DNA of 54,926 nt, taken from the NCBI RefSeq assembly GCF_030406405.1, contig NZ_JAUEPL010000047.1:1-54926 (forward strand), read 5' to 3'. The number at the start of each line of letters is the position of its first letter. The first letter of the stretch is position 1. Source of the stretch: Streptomyces ficellus (lineage in GTDB: Bacteria; Actinomycetota; Actinomycetes; Streptomycetales; Streptomycetaceae). Positions 35,614 to 44,548 of the stretch are shown in pieces. Below the pieces are notes generated by a model, which was not told the origin of the DNA, did no database searches, and worked only from the letters and a program-made list of their open reading frames with translations. The position numbers and the translations under genes are program-made.

Positions 35614-35841
35614 TTACCGGGTCTGCCACCAGTGGAGGAGCAACAGGAACGCTCCGCTGCCGACCGCCTTGACGCTCATACGGGTCGCCTCATCGGCGGC
35701 GGTCCGCATCAGCGCACGGGCACGGCGCCGCGCCGTACGAGGCAGTTTCCCTGGGTCAGCCCCGAGAGGCGGGCCGGGAAGGTGGCGGCAGTCAGGGCTT
35801 TGACAGAGGGGGCACGTACCCTCGGGGTAGTCGGTATTGAT
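35614..35841 (-). CDS. Small CPLC-motif protein with possible non-standard start
   Basis: The 75-codon frame reads NTDYPEGTCPLCQSPDCRHLPG, then a basic helix (RTARRRARALMRTAADEATR) and a hydrophobic C-terminus (VGSGAFLLLLHWW). CPLC...C...H suggests a zinc site. A perfect Shine-Dalgarno (AAAGGAGG) stands 6 bases before ATC at 35841-35839, where an ATG would be expected. Either ATC replaced ATG by mutation or it is used inefficiently. Upstream ATGs in the frame are not preceded by a good site. Confidence 0.5.
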   Translation of the reverse strand: MNTDYPEGTCPLCQSPDCRHLPGPPLGADPGKLPRTARRRARALMRTAADEATRMSVKAVGSGAFLLLLHWWQTR

Positions 35842-36199
35842 CGTGGGCCTCCTTTGGAACGCGATCGGACTGAGCGAAGGCGGCCTCCTGTTCCAGCAGG
35901 GGGCCGCCGCCGGTTTCCCGACGAAAGCCCGCAAGGCCGTGCCCACCATTGTGCGGACCTCTACTGACAACCGTGGGGGCCGGCCGGTACCGCTTTACGC
36001 GTCAACCGCCGCGTCACGGAGGCGGCTTGCGATCACCTGCTCACCCTGGCCAACGCCGCTGGTCAACGGCGTACAGCCCTCAGACGGCCTACGCCACACG
36101 TGATGCACCGCACAAGTCACGCTTCCCGTCCGGCGTGTCGCCCCACCCCATCTGCCCAAGTCACCCGGCGATCCGGAGAGGTGGCGGCATCTCGACGCG

Positions 36200-36670
36200 T
36201 GAAGTCGGTGATCTCCTGTTACCGCTTGTGGTGGGCCCCGCCCGAGAACGCGCACGGCAGGCCTCCCACCAGCGGTTGGCGGGACAGGCTGATGTACGTA
36301 CCCGGACGGATGGCGTGGGCCAGACTCGTACCAGACGACGAACTCGTCGACCAGGAGGTCGGACTTCTTGTAGTCCTGGTCGGAGATCTTCGTGCCGACG
36401 TGCACCTTGTTCGGCTCGACAAAGACCACGTCGAAGGTGGTGACGGTTACCGCGCCTGTGCCCCTGCCCTTCCGCACCGGAGCCCAAGACGATGCGAAGA
36501 AGGTCGAACTTCATCAAAGAAGCGACCCGGACGTTGACGATCTTGCCGTCGACTCGTCCAGTTCCAGCTCGGGGAACTTGCCCTCGCGGACATCCAGGAA
36601 GGGGCACTCCCCGGTGTGGCCCTCGATACGCCGCGGTCGCACAGTTTGTGCAAGCTGGATCTTGGACGGG
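36200..36670 (-). pseudogene. Decayed gene of unknown function in three frames
   Basis: Going downstream on the minus strand, coding-like segments appear in successive frames: EGHTGECPFLDVREGKFPEL, then KIVNVRVASLMKFDLLRIVL, then TTFDVVFVEPNKVHVGTKIS with DYKKSDLLVDEFVVWYES. Codon use is less GC-biased at third positions than in the neighbouring genes. I do not recognise the protein. At least two indels would be needed to restore one frame. Confidence 0.45.
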
Positions 36671-36750
36671 GGCCACGGATCCGCCGCCCGGCAGCGGTGA
36701 CCTTGGTGGGTCGGTCTGATGCTGGGGTCGTGGCCAGGGAAGATAACGTC

Positions 36751-37316
36751 ATGACGACGCGCCCGATGCTGACCCAGCGGGACGCCGCCACCGCGTGCGG
36801 CGTCAGCCGCTCCACCATCCGCCGCCGCCGCGAGGACGGTGCCTTCCCTAATGCCGTCCAGGACCCGGCGCGCGGCTGGCTCATCCCCGTCGACGACCTC
36901 CTCGCCGCCGGCTTCCGCCTCCACGCCCCAGCCCCGCCGGACGAACCCGGCCAGCCCCCGGCCACGGCCCCGGCCGCCCTGACCGCCGAGGGGGGCCACG
37001 GCCAGGACGCGGCCACCCTGCGTGCCGAACTCGAGCGCGTCCGCCAGGAGCACGCCCTGGAACTGGCCCAGGCCCAGTACGGCAAGCAACTCGCCCAGGC
37101 CGAAGCCGAGCATCTGCGCCAGCAGCTCGCCGCCAAGGGCGAGCACATCGCCGACCTTCAAAAAGCGCTCCAGGCTCTGATGCCAGCCCCGGAGCGGGCG
37201 GCCCTCCCTCAGTCGGCCACCCCGGCCGTCCCCGCTCAGGCCCACCACGGACCGGCGCAGGAGCAGCGGCCGCTGAGGCCGAGGATGGGCAGCGCCGGCG
37301 GTGGTGGCGCCACTGA
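36751..37316 (+). pseudogene. HTH protein of plasmid type, frameshifted at the C-terminus
   Basis: The protein begins MTTRPMLTQRDAATACGVSR, with an HTH of the excisionase/MerR-like type (STIRRRREDGAFPN, then GWLIPVDDLLAAGF). A Pro/Ala linker and a coiled coil (RAELERVRQEHALELAQAQY) follow. Proteins of this plan are common on Streptomyces mobile elements and usually end in a basic Trp-Trp motif. That ending, GQRRRWWRH, is present in another frame, stopping at 37316. An indel at about 37240-37270 has therefore displaced it; the original frame runs on to 37473 without a sensible end. Confidence 0.7.
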
Positions 37317-37319
37317 TGA

Positions 37320-37420
37320 TCAGTGCCGTACTTCGGCTCGTCGAACTCGAGGATGTCAGCGAAGTTCTTCAGGAAGGTGTTCTTCCTTGCCTTGTACGAC
37401 CATCTCGATCGCCAAGGAGG
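37320..37420 (-). pseudogene. Small coding remnant
   Basis: On the minus strand the segment reads KARKNTFLKNFADILEFDEP followed by KYGTDHQ, which looks like genuine protein without start or stop. Its low-GC codon use resembles the decayed genes at 36.2 and 38.0 kb, so the pieces could derive from one region. No family recognised. Confidence 0.35.
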
Positions 37421-37553
37421 AGCTGCTGAGCGCCGCCGCGGGCCCCTTTAACGCGGTTCCCGTACGATGCTGAAAGTTGCCTCCCGTGAGGGAGAACAGC
37501 GAAGGACCCACCACCGGGGGCAACCGGTGACAGGCCCTTCGCCCGCGCAGCGT

Positions 37554-37592
37554 CAGTGAGCCCGGCCGTCTACTCACCGGCCGGGCTCACTG
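37554..37592. terminator. 15-bp perfect hairpin terminator
   Basis: CAGTGAGCCCGGCCG pairs perfectly with CGGCCGGGCTCACTG across a 9-base loop. It can serve the minus-strand small gene ending at 37636 and the plus-strand gene ending before it. Confidence 0.8.
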
Positions 37593-37635
37593 CTGAGTCC
37601 CTGCCGCGTACGTCCGCGCCCACATCTCCTCGGGG

Positions 37636-37758
37636 TTACCCGATGAGCCGCAGCACGTTGTCGATGACCACTGTGACTACGGGCGCCCACGCGATGCTGA
37701 GCCACTGCCGGTATGACAGCCGGTGCTCACATCCGAGGCACGTGTCGCGGGTGTCCAT
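37636..37758 (-). CDS. 40-residue membrane-associated small protein
   Basis: A very short gene with an excellent ribosome-binding site (AGGAAGGAGGAGCCG directly before ATG). It encodes MDTRDTCLGCEHRLSYRQWL followed by a hydrophobic stretch (SIAWAPVVTVVIDNVLRLIG). A CxxC pair sits near the N-terminus. It is followed by the strong hairpin at 37554-37592. The good start signal and terminator argue that it is real. Function unknown. Confidence 0.65.
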   Translation of the reverse strand: MDTRDTCLGCEHRLSYRQWLSIAWAPVVTVVIDNVLRLIG

Positions 37759-37996
37759 CGGCTCCTCCTTCCTGACCCCGTAAAAGCCCCGAGGCCGGGG
37801 CACTCCACCGCTGATCGGTGGAGAGCAAGAGGGGTCAAGCCGGTTGGAGCTGCCACCACGATAGATGTGCCACCCGACACTTCAGACCGAGGAACCACAA
37901 CTTGTGGGGGCCAGCAGAGGGGCAAAGGCCCCTGATCTGCACGTCCCAGCAACGGCCTGGCCTGACCCCGAGCGCGAACCGGGGCAAACCCGCAGC

Positions 37997-38610
37997 TCAG
38001 GCCCGGGACGAGGACCACTGGCACGGCACCCCGCCCACGAGAAAGTTCTGGAACAGCTCGAGGATGACGAGGACGACGATCCGCTCCTCGTCGTTGTTCT
38101 CGTTGAAGATGATGCCGACATCGCACCCGCGGAAGTACCGGAAGTCGTCGAAGATGTACTGCCTGAACTCGTGGATGAAGCGGGACCGGGATACCCAAGC
38201 GGTACGCCGACCGCGCACGGCCGCCCACCGTGACGCCAGCCGCGCGTACGACGCAGCCAGCGGCCGCAGACGTCCTCCATCCAGGACCCGCTCGTCAATC
38301 GGTGGAACTCGTCGAGGATGTAGATCTCGCCGATGCTGGCCACACCGCCTCCCGCACACATCTCCACGCTCCCCCGCCGAGAACGGCGGGCATGGCTATG
38401 TAGGTGAGTTCCAGGAACATCTGTCGCTCAGCAGCGAGAACGCCCGGATCCACGGGAGAGTGATGTCGCCGAGTTCTGGAAACACCTGGGTGCTTGCTTC
38501 GGGACCATGGTTGTGCTCTGCACGACGAGGGGCCCCGTGCTGCCGAAGTCCAAGGTCGATCTGTACGCGGCGAACAACAGCCGGTCAGCTGAACTGAGAC
38601 GGACCAGCAC
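37997..38610 (-). pseudogene. Decayed gene, several frames
   Basis: An N-terminal piece MLVRLSSADRLLFAAYRSTL starts at 38610. It is followed in other frames by ERQMFLELTYIAMPAVL, SIGEIYILDEFHRLTSGSWM and finally SRFIHEFRQYIFDDFRYFRG with VGIIFNENNDEERIVVLVIL, ending 37997. Three or more indels separate them. The protein is not recognised; Phe/Tyr/Ile content is high for this genome, which suggests a foreign source. Confidence 0.45.
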
Positions 38611-38982
38611 TCACTGAGCATCGCCGCAGACCCCGAAGACACAAGCGACCCACTGATTCATCCGGGCCTCGAAGTCCGACGCTGAGGCGATGCCCGAGGC
38701 CGGGAGAGAACCCGCGTCGTCGAGGCCGGCGATGAAGTCCACGTCGGCCCAGCCACCCCGGAATAGCACAACCGACAGCTCCGCCTCTCCCGGACCAGAG
38801 ATGACCACGCCGACCGAGTCCGGGTCATGCACCCGAGCCCTGTCGGTCTCCAGAGGCTGGGGCCACGACGCCTCGGCATCCCTCCAGGTCACCTGGCCCA
38901 CTTCGAGGCCGGCCAACCTCCAGCCCACCGTCCGGCCAGCCACAACCGCAGCCACCTCGTCAAGATCAACAACCCTGTCCAT
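38611..38982 (-). CDS. Hypothetical acidic protein
   Basis: About 123 residues from ATG 38982; an in-frame ATG at 39000 is the alternative. It contains VVDLDEVAAVVAGRTVGWRL, HDPDSVGVVISGPGEAELSV and VLFRGGWADVDFIAGLDDAG, an alternating beta-strand pattern with many acidic residues, and ends with MNQWVACVFGVCGD. Size, acidity and the neighbouring SUKH gene would suit an immunity-type protein, but I see no family signature. Confidence 0.6.
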   Translation of the reverse strand: MDRVVDLDEVAAVVAGRTVGWRLAGLEVGQVTWRDAEASWPQPLETDRARVHDPDSVGVVISGPGEAELSVVLFRGGWADVDFIAGLDDAGSLPASGIASASDFEARMNQWVACVFGVCGDAQ

Positions 38983-39321
38983 GAGGGGATCATCCCTCAT
39001 GGACGAACCCGGCGGTCCGGGAATCCGGCACCAAGACCGCGAGGCAAGGGCGCCAGCCGTTCCTACTTCTCACCGACATCTTCAGGGCTGCCGGCCCGCG
39101 GTCGTTCTCAGAATTACCCGACAACCGTTCCTGCTTCTGACCTACGCAGCCACTCGCTCGTGTCGGCGACGACGCGCAGCGCGTGCTCGCTCCACACCCG
39201 GCCCGTACGGTGCACGTCGCGCCGTACGACCGTCTGGCCCGTCTCGAAGCGGTGCATCGCGCCCTCCCTCACCATCCCGTCCGGGGCGGCTTGCCCAGGC
39301 TCCCCTTGGGCTTGCCCGCGG
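38983..39321. other. Intergenic region, no supported gene
   Basis: Only short frames of poor quality. Near 39288-39318 two GGCTTGCCC motifs occur, as at 34.9 kb. Confidence 0.45.
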
Positions 39322-40205
39322 CTACCGGCGCCGCCCGACCCCGAACACGCCGCGGCTCCTGGCCGTCGCCGGTGGTTCGGCCGCCGCGCGGGCCGCGGCC
39401 TCTTCCGCCTGACGGCGGGCGAGGCGTTCGGCTTCGGCCCGAGCGCTCGCCGCGTCCGCGCACGGCCCGCCCAGGCCGTCGCTCTCGCTGCCCCAGGACC
39501 GGCCCCGGCCGCGCACCGCGTCCCAGCGGTCGTCGATGAACTTCACCCCGCAGCTGGTGCACACCGGTCGCCGCGCCTCCCGCTCGGCGGCCTCCCGCTC
39601 CGCCTTCCGTCGCCGGGCCCGCTCCCACTGCACCACGTACAGCCGGTCGCCGTCCGGGTTGTCCAGCGCCTCGCACAGCGTCTGCCACTCATCGCGCCCG
39701 AGCCGCCGCCACACCTTCCCCGCGGCCCCGGCCGGGTCGGCGGTGATCCGCTCCAGCTCGGTGACGACCATGGGCACCGCCCGGTGGCAGTCGACGGCCG
39801 TGATCCCCGCCCCGCTGCCCGGGTACGGGGCGCCGGCGAAGTACGGGCGGGCAGCCTGCTCCAGGCGCATCCGGCTCTCCCTCTGCGCCGCCGTCTTCCC
39901 GGTGAACACGAACGCCACCGGCACATAACCCTCCCGGCCGGTCGCCGGGTAGAGGCGCGACCACAGCCGGAAGCCGTGGCCCCCCCGGGCCGCCTTCTCC
40001 TTGATCGCATCCGCCTTCGGCGCCAGGAGCTCGAACCACTCGGTGTACCGGCGCAGCTTGTCCACCAGCTCGTCGACGGGCTCGGTGACGCGGTCGACCT
40101 CGAGGAGCATCGCGGGCACTGAAGCGTCCGGGGCGCGCATCGTCAGGTCGGCGTACTTGATGTAGCCGTACGGCAGGCGGTGGGCGATCTCGGTCTGCCA
40201 GGACA
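39322..40205 (-). pseudogene. Replication-relaxation family protein, N-terminally truncated
   Basis: Conserved sequence begins at QTEIAHRLPYGYIKYADLTM, with VDRVTEPVDELVDKLRRYTE, GYVPVAFVFTGKTAAQRESR and a zinc-like CTSCGVKFIDDRWD further on. The C-terminus is a basic Ala/Arg-rich tail. This is the second half of plasmid replication-relaxation proteins; the winged-helix N-terminus is missing. The break at about 40206-40237 coincides with the start of a helicase fragment on the opposite strand, so a recombination event joined the two and removed both 5' ends. Confidence 0.72.
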
Positions 40206-40237
40206 CCCTCTGGGATGACCCGGCTGGCAGCGGACCC

Positions 40238-40852
40238 GTGCCGGTTGGCCAGCACATGGCCAACCTCCGCCGCAAGGGCGGCCTCGGCAAGAACCCGCAG
40301 CGCGCGGAGGCCCGGGCCGCGCAGCGCGCGGAGGCCCGGGCCGCGCAGCGCGCGGAGATCGACCCGGACTGGAACTGCCCCTGGCCACTCGACTGGCAGA
40401 GGCACTACAAGGTGCTCGCCGACCTCGTAGACGCCGACGGCCACCTCCCCGACATCCAGCCCGGCGTGCTCTTCGACGGCGACGACCTGGGCAAATGGCT
40501 CGCCAGAATGCAAGAGTCGAGTACTTGGGCGCAGTTGTCGGAAGAGCAACAGCAGCGGCTGACCACGCTGGGCATCAAACCGCTCGAGGCCCCGTCCCCC
40601 GCCCCCGGGGCTCCTCGTACGGCGAAGGGCCCGACCAAGGCGCAGCAAGCCTTTCAACGCGGACTCGCGGCCCTCACCCAGTGGATCGAACGAGAAGGAC
40701 AACGGCCGGTGCCCCGGAAGGCGGTGGTGACCTTGCCCGACGGGACCGAGACCAAGCTCGGCATCTGGTACAGCAACACCAAGGCCAGGCGCGACAGGCT
40801 TGACGACGACCAGCTCGCCGCGCTGGCCGCGCTCGGCATCGACTGGGCATGA
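40238..40852 (+). pseudogene. HA-helicase C-terminal fragment (close relative of the 1.7-kb gene)
   Basis: From VPVGQHMANLRRKGGLGKNP to the end GIDWA, the 204 codons align with the last ~200 residues of the helicase at 1746-4397 (for instance WNCPWPLDWQRHYKVLADLV). The ATPase domains are absent, so this is a fragment. It differs by an 8-residue in-frame duplication (RAEARAAQ twice) caused by a 24-bp tandem repeat. The frame is otherwise open, so a short HA-only protein from GTG 40238 could still be made. Confidence 0.8.
40301..40357 (+). repeat. 24-bp tandem duplication within the helicase fragment
   Basis: Two identical 24-base units (40301-40324 and 40325-40348) plus a 9-base partial third. 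It stays in frame, and the corresponding place in the 1.7-kb helicase has a single diverged unit. Confidence 0.85.
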
Positions 40853-40980
40853 GGCGTACCAAACACGTACACAGCGCGCACCCTCACCGCACAAAAACCG
40901 CACCACTCAGCTCCCCCGCGGGGCGGCGGAAAGCCAATATCCGGTGGTCTCACAGGGCCTGGCGGGCCTTTCGGCAGGGG

Positions 40981-41883
40981 TCAGTGCTCCGGCAGCTCCC
41001 ATGAAGCGAACCAGTGGGGGAACGGTCCGGCGGAGGGCGGGAAGGCGAACGGCGGGGTGCGGTCGGTGAGCAGGCGCAGCACGAACTCGCCGGTGCCGCA
41101 GTCGAAGCGCTGCCACTCACCGTCCAGGTACTGCACCAGGACCGGCCAGTCGTCGGGATCGGCCGGTCCGGTCAGCCAGTGGAAGGTCAGCTCCTGCTCG
41201 GAGGTCCCCCATATGAGCACGCCGCCGGGCGCGGGGTGGACCGGGTACGGCCGGTACAGGTCGGCGTACCGCGCCATGTCCCGGCCCCAGGAGACCAGAT
41301 CCGTGCCCAGCGCACCCGGCACCAGCAGGTCCAGGTACTCGTCGAAGCTGCCCGCGCCGAAGGCGTCGACGATGTCCTTGTAGTCACCGGGCAGCGCGGT
41401 GCCCAGCGCGGCCTCCGTCGCGGCCCAGTCGACGCCGCGCCGATCGTGCTCCGTCCACCCGGTGACCTCCCGCAGCAACTTCACCCACCCGACACCGGGC
41501 GGGCGGGTGAACGCGCGCCGGGCGAGGATCGCGACGCGGCGCGGGCCGTCGGCGGTGGCCGTCACGCCGTATCCGAACCAGTGCTCGGCCAGCACCCACC
41601 CGCGCAGCTCCAGCAGCCCGCCCTCCCCGCCGATGGGGAGCCCGCCGTCCCCGCCCACCGGCGGACCGTCGGGCACCCCTGCCGCCGTACCCCCGACAAC
41701 CCACGCACGTACGGGCAGACTCGCCCCGTCGACCACGTCCGCGGCGACGCGCTCCAGCTCGGCCAGGTCCTCCGCGTCACTGGGCACACAGACATGCCCT
41801 GCCCCATGAGTGGGCAGCGGGCAGTGCAGGTCGGGCGCGCGCCAGGCGTCGTTCAGACGGGCGCGCAGTGCAGAGGCGTCCAT
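40981..41883 (-). CDS. SMI1/KNR4 (SUKH) family protein
   Basis: The 300-residue protein starts MDASALRARLNDAWRAPDLH. A SUKH-like core lies at about residues 145-240: VDWAATEAALGTALPGDYKD, VDAFGAGSFDEYLDLLVPGA, GGVLIWGTSEQELTFHWLTG. The W-x3-E-x5-LP-xDY pattern is diagnostic for SMI1/KNR4-type immunity or regulatory proteins. The N-terminal ~140 residues are specific, with Gly-rich loops. No toxin gene adjoins. It follows the helicase fragment tail to tail. Confidence 0.78.
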   Translation of the reverse strand: MDASALRARLNDAWRAPDLHCPLPTHGAGHVCVPSDAEDLAELERVAADVVDGASLPVRAWVVGGTAAGVPDGPPVGGDGGLPIGGEGGLLELRGWVLAEHWFGYGVTATADGPRRVAILARRAFTRPPGVGWVKLLREVTGWTEHDRRGVDWAATEAALGTALPGDYKDIVDAFGAGSFDEYLDLLVPGALGTDLVSWGRDMARYADLYRPYPVHPAPGGVLIWGTSEQELTFHWLTGPADPDDWPVLVQYLDGEWQRFDCGTGEFVLRLLTDRTPPFAFPPSAGPFPHWFASWELPEH

Positions 41884-42511
41884 GCGGCCAAGTGAACATC
41901 ACGGCACTGACAACGCGAGTCAGTCGCCCGAGAGCAGCAAGATTATCTGTGCCCCCGTAAGGAGCGCGGGGCGCGATCGTGTCCGCGACCGGTAGATCGG
42001 GCGGTGAGCCGTTCGAAGCCGGGTACCAGCAGCCCCGGCGCCCGGCGGGCGACAACGACCGTGCACGAGAGGGCGGGGGCACAACACGGTCCGGGGCAGC
42101 GCCCGGGGCCCCAGGTCCATTACGTGGCTCTGCTGATCAAAGAGGCCCGGATACTCGGTCACGGAGCCTTCTGGGACGTGCCGGACGGCCTTCTGCACGG
42201 CCTGCTCCGGCTCGTCCCCGTGAGCACTGAGCGAGCAGAACGTGGACAGCACCCTGTACTGGCTCAACCACTACACCACCAGCACATACCAACACTCAAC
42301 GAAACTGATCACCACGCACAAAAACTGACCACAGCTGCGCAGCACTCACTCCACCTGACAAAACAGCACCTCAACACACAGTCCAAGCCCTCGTTCCCTC
42401 CCCCACCCAGCCGCAGCAACCCGGCCTGAACCGCGACCACCACCAAGCACCAAACTGATCAGCCAAGGCCACCCCACAACCCACCGACCAGAAAAACCGC
42501 TCCTGGACAGG
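41884..42511. other. Intergenic region, no supported gene
   Basis: A minus-strand stretch (42100-42240) reads HGDEPEQAVQKAVRHVPEGS in one frame and could be a remnant, but it lacks consistent coding character. From 42270 to 42500 the sequence is C/A-rich and gene-free. Confidence 0.45.
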
Positions 42512-42547
42512 AACGCACTGCGGGAGCTGGGCGTGGAGTGGGCGTAA
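42512..42547 (+). pseudogene. 36-nt relic of a helicase 3' end
   Basis: The bases encode NALRELGVEWA and a stop, matching the last residues of the 1.7-kb helicase (DALRELGVEWA), with almost the same nucleotides. Everything upstream is unrelated. Confidence 0.7.
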
Positions 42548-42799
42548 CGCCGACAGCAGCGGCTCCACGGAGCGGGACGTGCTGGGCGCCACCGGCATTC
42601 AAAGGAGTTCGCCGCGATCCGGCCTTGCCGCCGCCCCGCCGAAGGTTCCCTGGCGACAGACATCGGGCATGCTCCAGGTCCGCCGATGCCGTCAGATGGC
42701 GGTCGGTCGCGGGCGGGTTCGCCGAGTACGGCGCGCGGCCGTGGCAGATCGGGCTGGTGACACCAGCGCTGCCAGCGGCGCTGGCCTCTGCACCAGGTG
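42548..42799. other. Intergenic region, no supported gene
   Basis: No frame with convincing coding character lies between the helicase relic and the hydrolase stop. Confidence 0.4.
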
Positions 42800-44120
42800 C
42801 TACGGAGCGGGGCTGATGGTGCCGTTGTGGTCCATGACGAAGCGGCCGGTGGTCTTGCCGTCGACCTGCCGATGTTCGATCCACTGCTTCGACAGGTTGT
42901 GCAAGTTCTGGTGTTGGCGTTCCCAAGGCATGTTGTGCCCGGTGCCGCGTGCCGTGACCATGATCTTGTCCGATCCGGCGATGGCGTCGTACAGCGCCCG
43001 GACCGAAAAGTTGATCTCCGGCTGATCCGGCTTGGCCGGCGTCGTGTTCGCCAGCCTGTCGTGCTCACCGTCCACGATCAGGACGGGCACGCGTCCGCCG
43101 AGGATCCCGCCCTGCGCCGCAGTCGTCTCGTTCCATCCCCAGCGGACGCCGTTCCTGATGCGGTTCAGGCCTTCCGGTGGCCCCCAGGTGCTGCCGACCG
43201 GATCGCTGTCCATGATCGCCGACCACACCACTTCCACCATGCCGGGTTCCCGCTGGTCCAGCGAGCGCAACTCGGCGTTCCACACCGTCTCCAGGCCTGT
43301 TTGGCCCGTTCTCGTGCCGAGGGACATCGGCAGCCCGGGGAGCGGCAGCGGGCTCGGTGCGGTCGACGTGTCCTTGGGCGGGAAGACCGGCGCCAGCAGG
43401 AACAGGCTCTCCACGTTATGCGGATGCTTGACCGCGTACGGGCCCATCGTGAACGCGGCCGCGGACCAGCCGACGAAGGCAACCTGCGTCACGCCGCGTT
43501 CTGCCTTGATCCACTCCACGACTTTGTGCAGCTCGGCCTGGTCGCTGTCGGAGTTGTTCAGCTGGAACTTGTACTTCGGATCGCACGGGGTGAAGTCCGG
43601 CGGCCGCGGAATGAGCAGCTTCTGGTCGCTCACGCTGAGGTTGCACGGTTCGTCCATCTCGGCGGGACGGTGTGACCGCCCGGCGCCTTGGAGGTCCATC
43701 ATGAAGACGTCGTAACCGGCCTGCGCCAATGCTTTCGCCCAACCGTAGGTTTTGTACTGGAGGTCGAAGCCGGGGAGCACCGGGGGTGCTGCGGCCGTGC
43801 AGCATGAGGACGGCCTTGCGCGTCCCGCCCTTTGGCGTGCCGTCACGCTCCCGTACGAAGAGCTTGACGTCCTGGTCTCTGTTCGCGGGGACAGTGGACT
43901 CGTGGGTGACCTCGTGGTCGATGAAATCGGGGGTTGGCCATAGCCCTGGCGGCCACCACGGTGGCCGCCTCTTTGCCACTTCCGACTCTGGCCGCTTTAG
44001 CTCTGGCCGCTTTAGCTCTGGCCTCTTTAGCACCGGTGGCCACCACTTTGGCACTGGCACCTTTGGTACACGTGGCCCCGAGTCCCAACCCATGCGAGTC
44101 ATCCGTTCTGTCCGGGTCAT
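42800..44120 (-). pseudogene. Alpha/beta hydrolase, frameshifted in a C-run
   Basis: ATG 44120 has AGGAGGGGGC directly upstream. The N-terminus is basic and Pro/Trp-rich with the repeat KRPEL (2-3 copies), then DFIDHEVTHESTVPANRDQD and KAVLMLHGRSTP (oxyanion HG). One extra C in a CCCCC run at about 43795 breaks the frame; restored, it continues LPGFDLQYKTYGWAKALAQA. The nucleophile elbow is VGWSAAAF (Ser), the acid is in LIVDGEHDRLA, and the His is in GTGHNMPW. About 440 residues. Without the indel this would be an intact hydrolase; its substrate is unknown. Confidence 0.82.
43990..44033 (-). repeat. 15-bp repeat encoding KRPEL
   Basis: GCCGCTTTAGCTCTG is repeated twice exactly and a third time with changes, within the N-terminus of the hydrolase gene. 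Confidence 0.7.
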
Positions 44121-44234
44121 GCCCCCTCCTGAGCCAGCATCGGAAAGCTGCGAGCCCGGCGCCACAGCACAGCCGTCGGCCTAGGCCCATGGAATGATGC
44201 GGCCCTCCGATCGGCGGTCGCCGGGATGCTCCGC

Positions 44235-44460
44235 CGGGCCTGGCGCGGGCATGCGTGGACGGGCTGGTCGTTCTGGGCCGGGTGGGCAGCCGCCAGGCGC
44301 TGGACGTCACGCTGGTGGAGCCCGAGCTGGTGGTGGAAGTCGGAGGCGACGTCGCCCGCGATGCCTCCGGCTGATGGCGGCACGCTGCCCGCTGGCACCG
44401 GGCGCGGCCCGACCTCTCCCCCGCCGACGCCCCCGCTGGTCGCTGGCGAGCTGACGGCAC
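44235..44460 (+). pseudogene. 3' remnant of an ATP-dependent DNA ligase
   Basis: On the plus strand, ACVDGLVVLGRVGSRQALDV then TLVEPELVVEVGGDVARDA aligns with the ligase at 26.0 kb (NVTLVAPELVAEVDADTAID), followed after one base shift by WRHAARWHRARPDLSPADA. Only the OB-fold end remains. It shows a second ligase gene once stood here, on the opposite strand from the first. Confidence 0.65.
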
Positions 44461-44548
44461 CACGGACGCTGAACCCGGCTACGCCTGTATGGGCGACCTT
44501 GTCGAGGTGATCGGGAACGCGGCGGGCGTGAGGCACGACGATGACGTC

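Noticed and set aside
43934..44197. Plus-strand frame resembling a signal peptide (Ala/Leu-rich)
   Set aside because: It is antisense to the KRPEL repeats of the hydrolase; the hydrophobicity is a consequence of those repeats.
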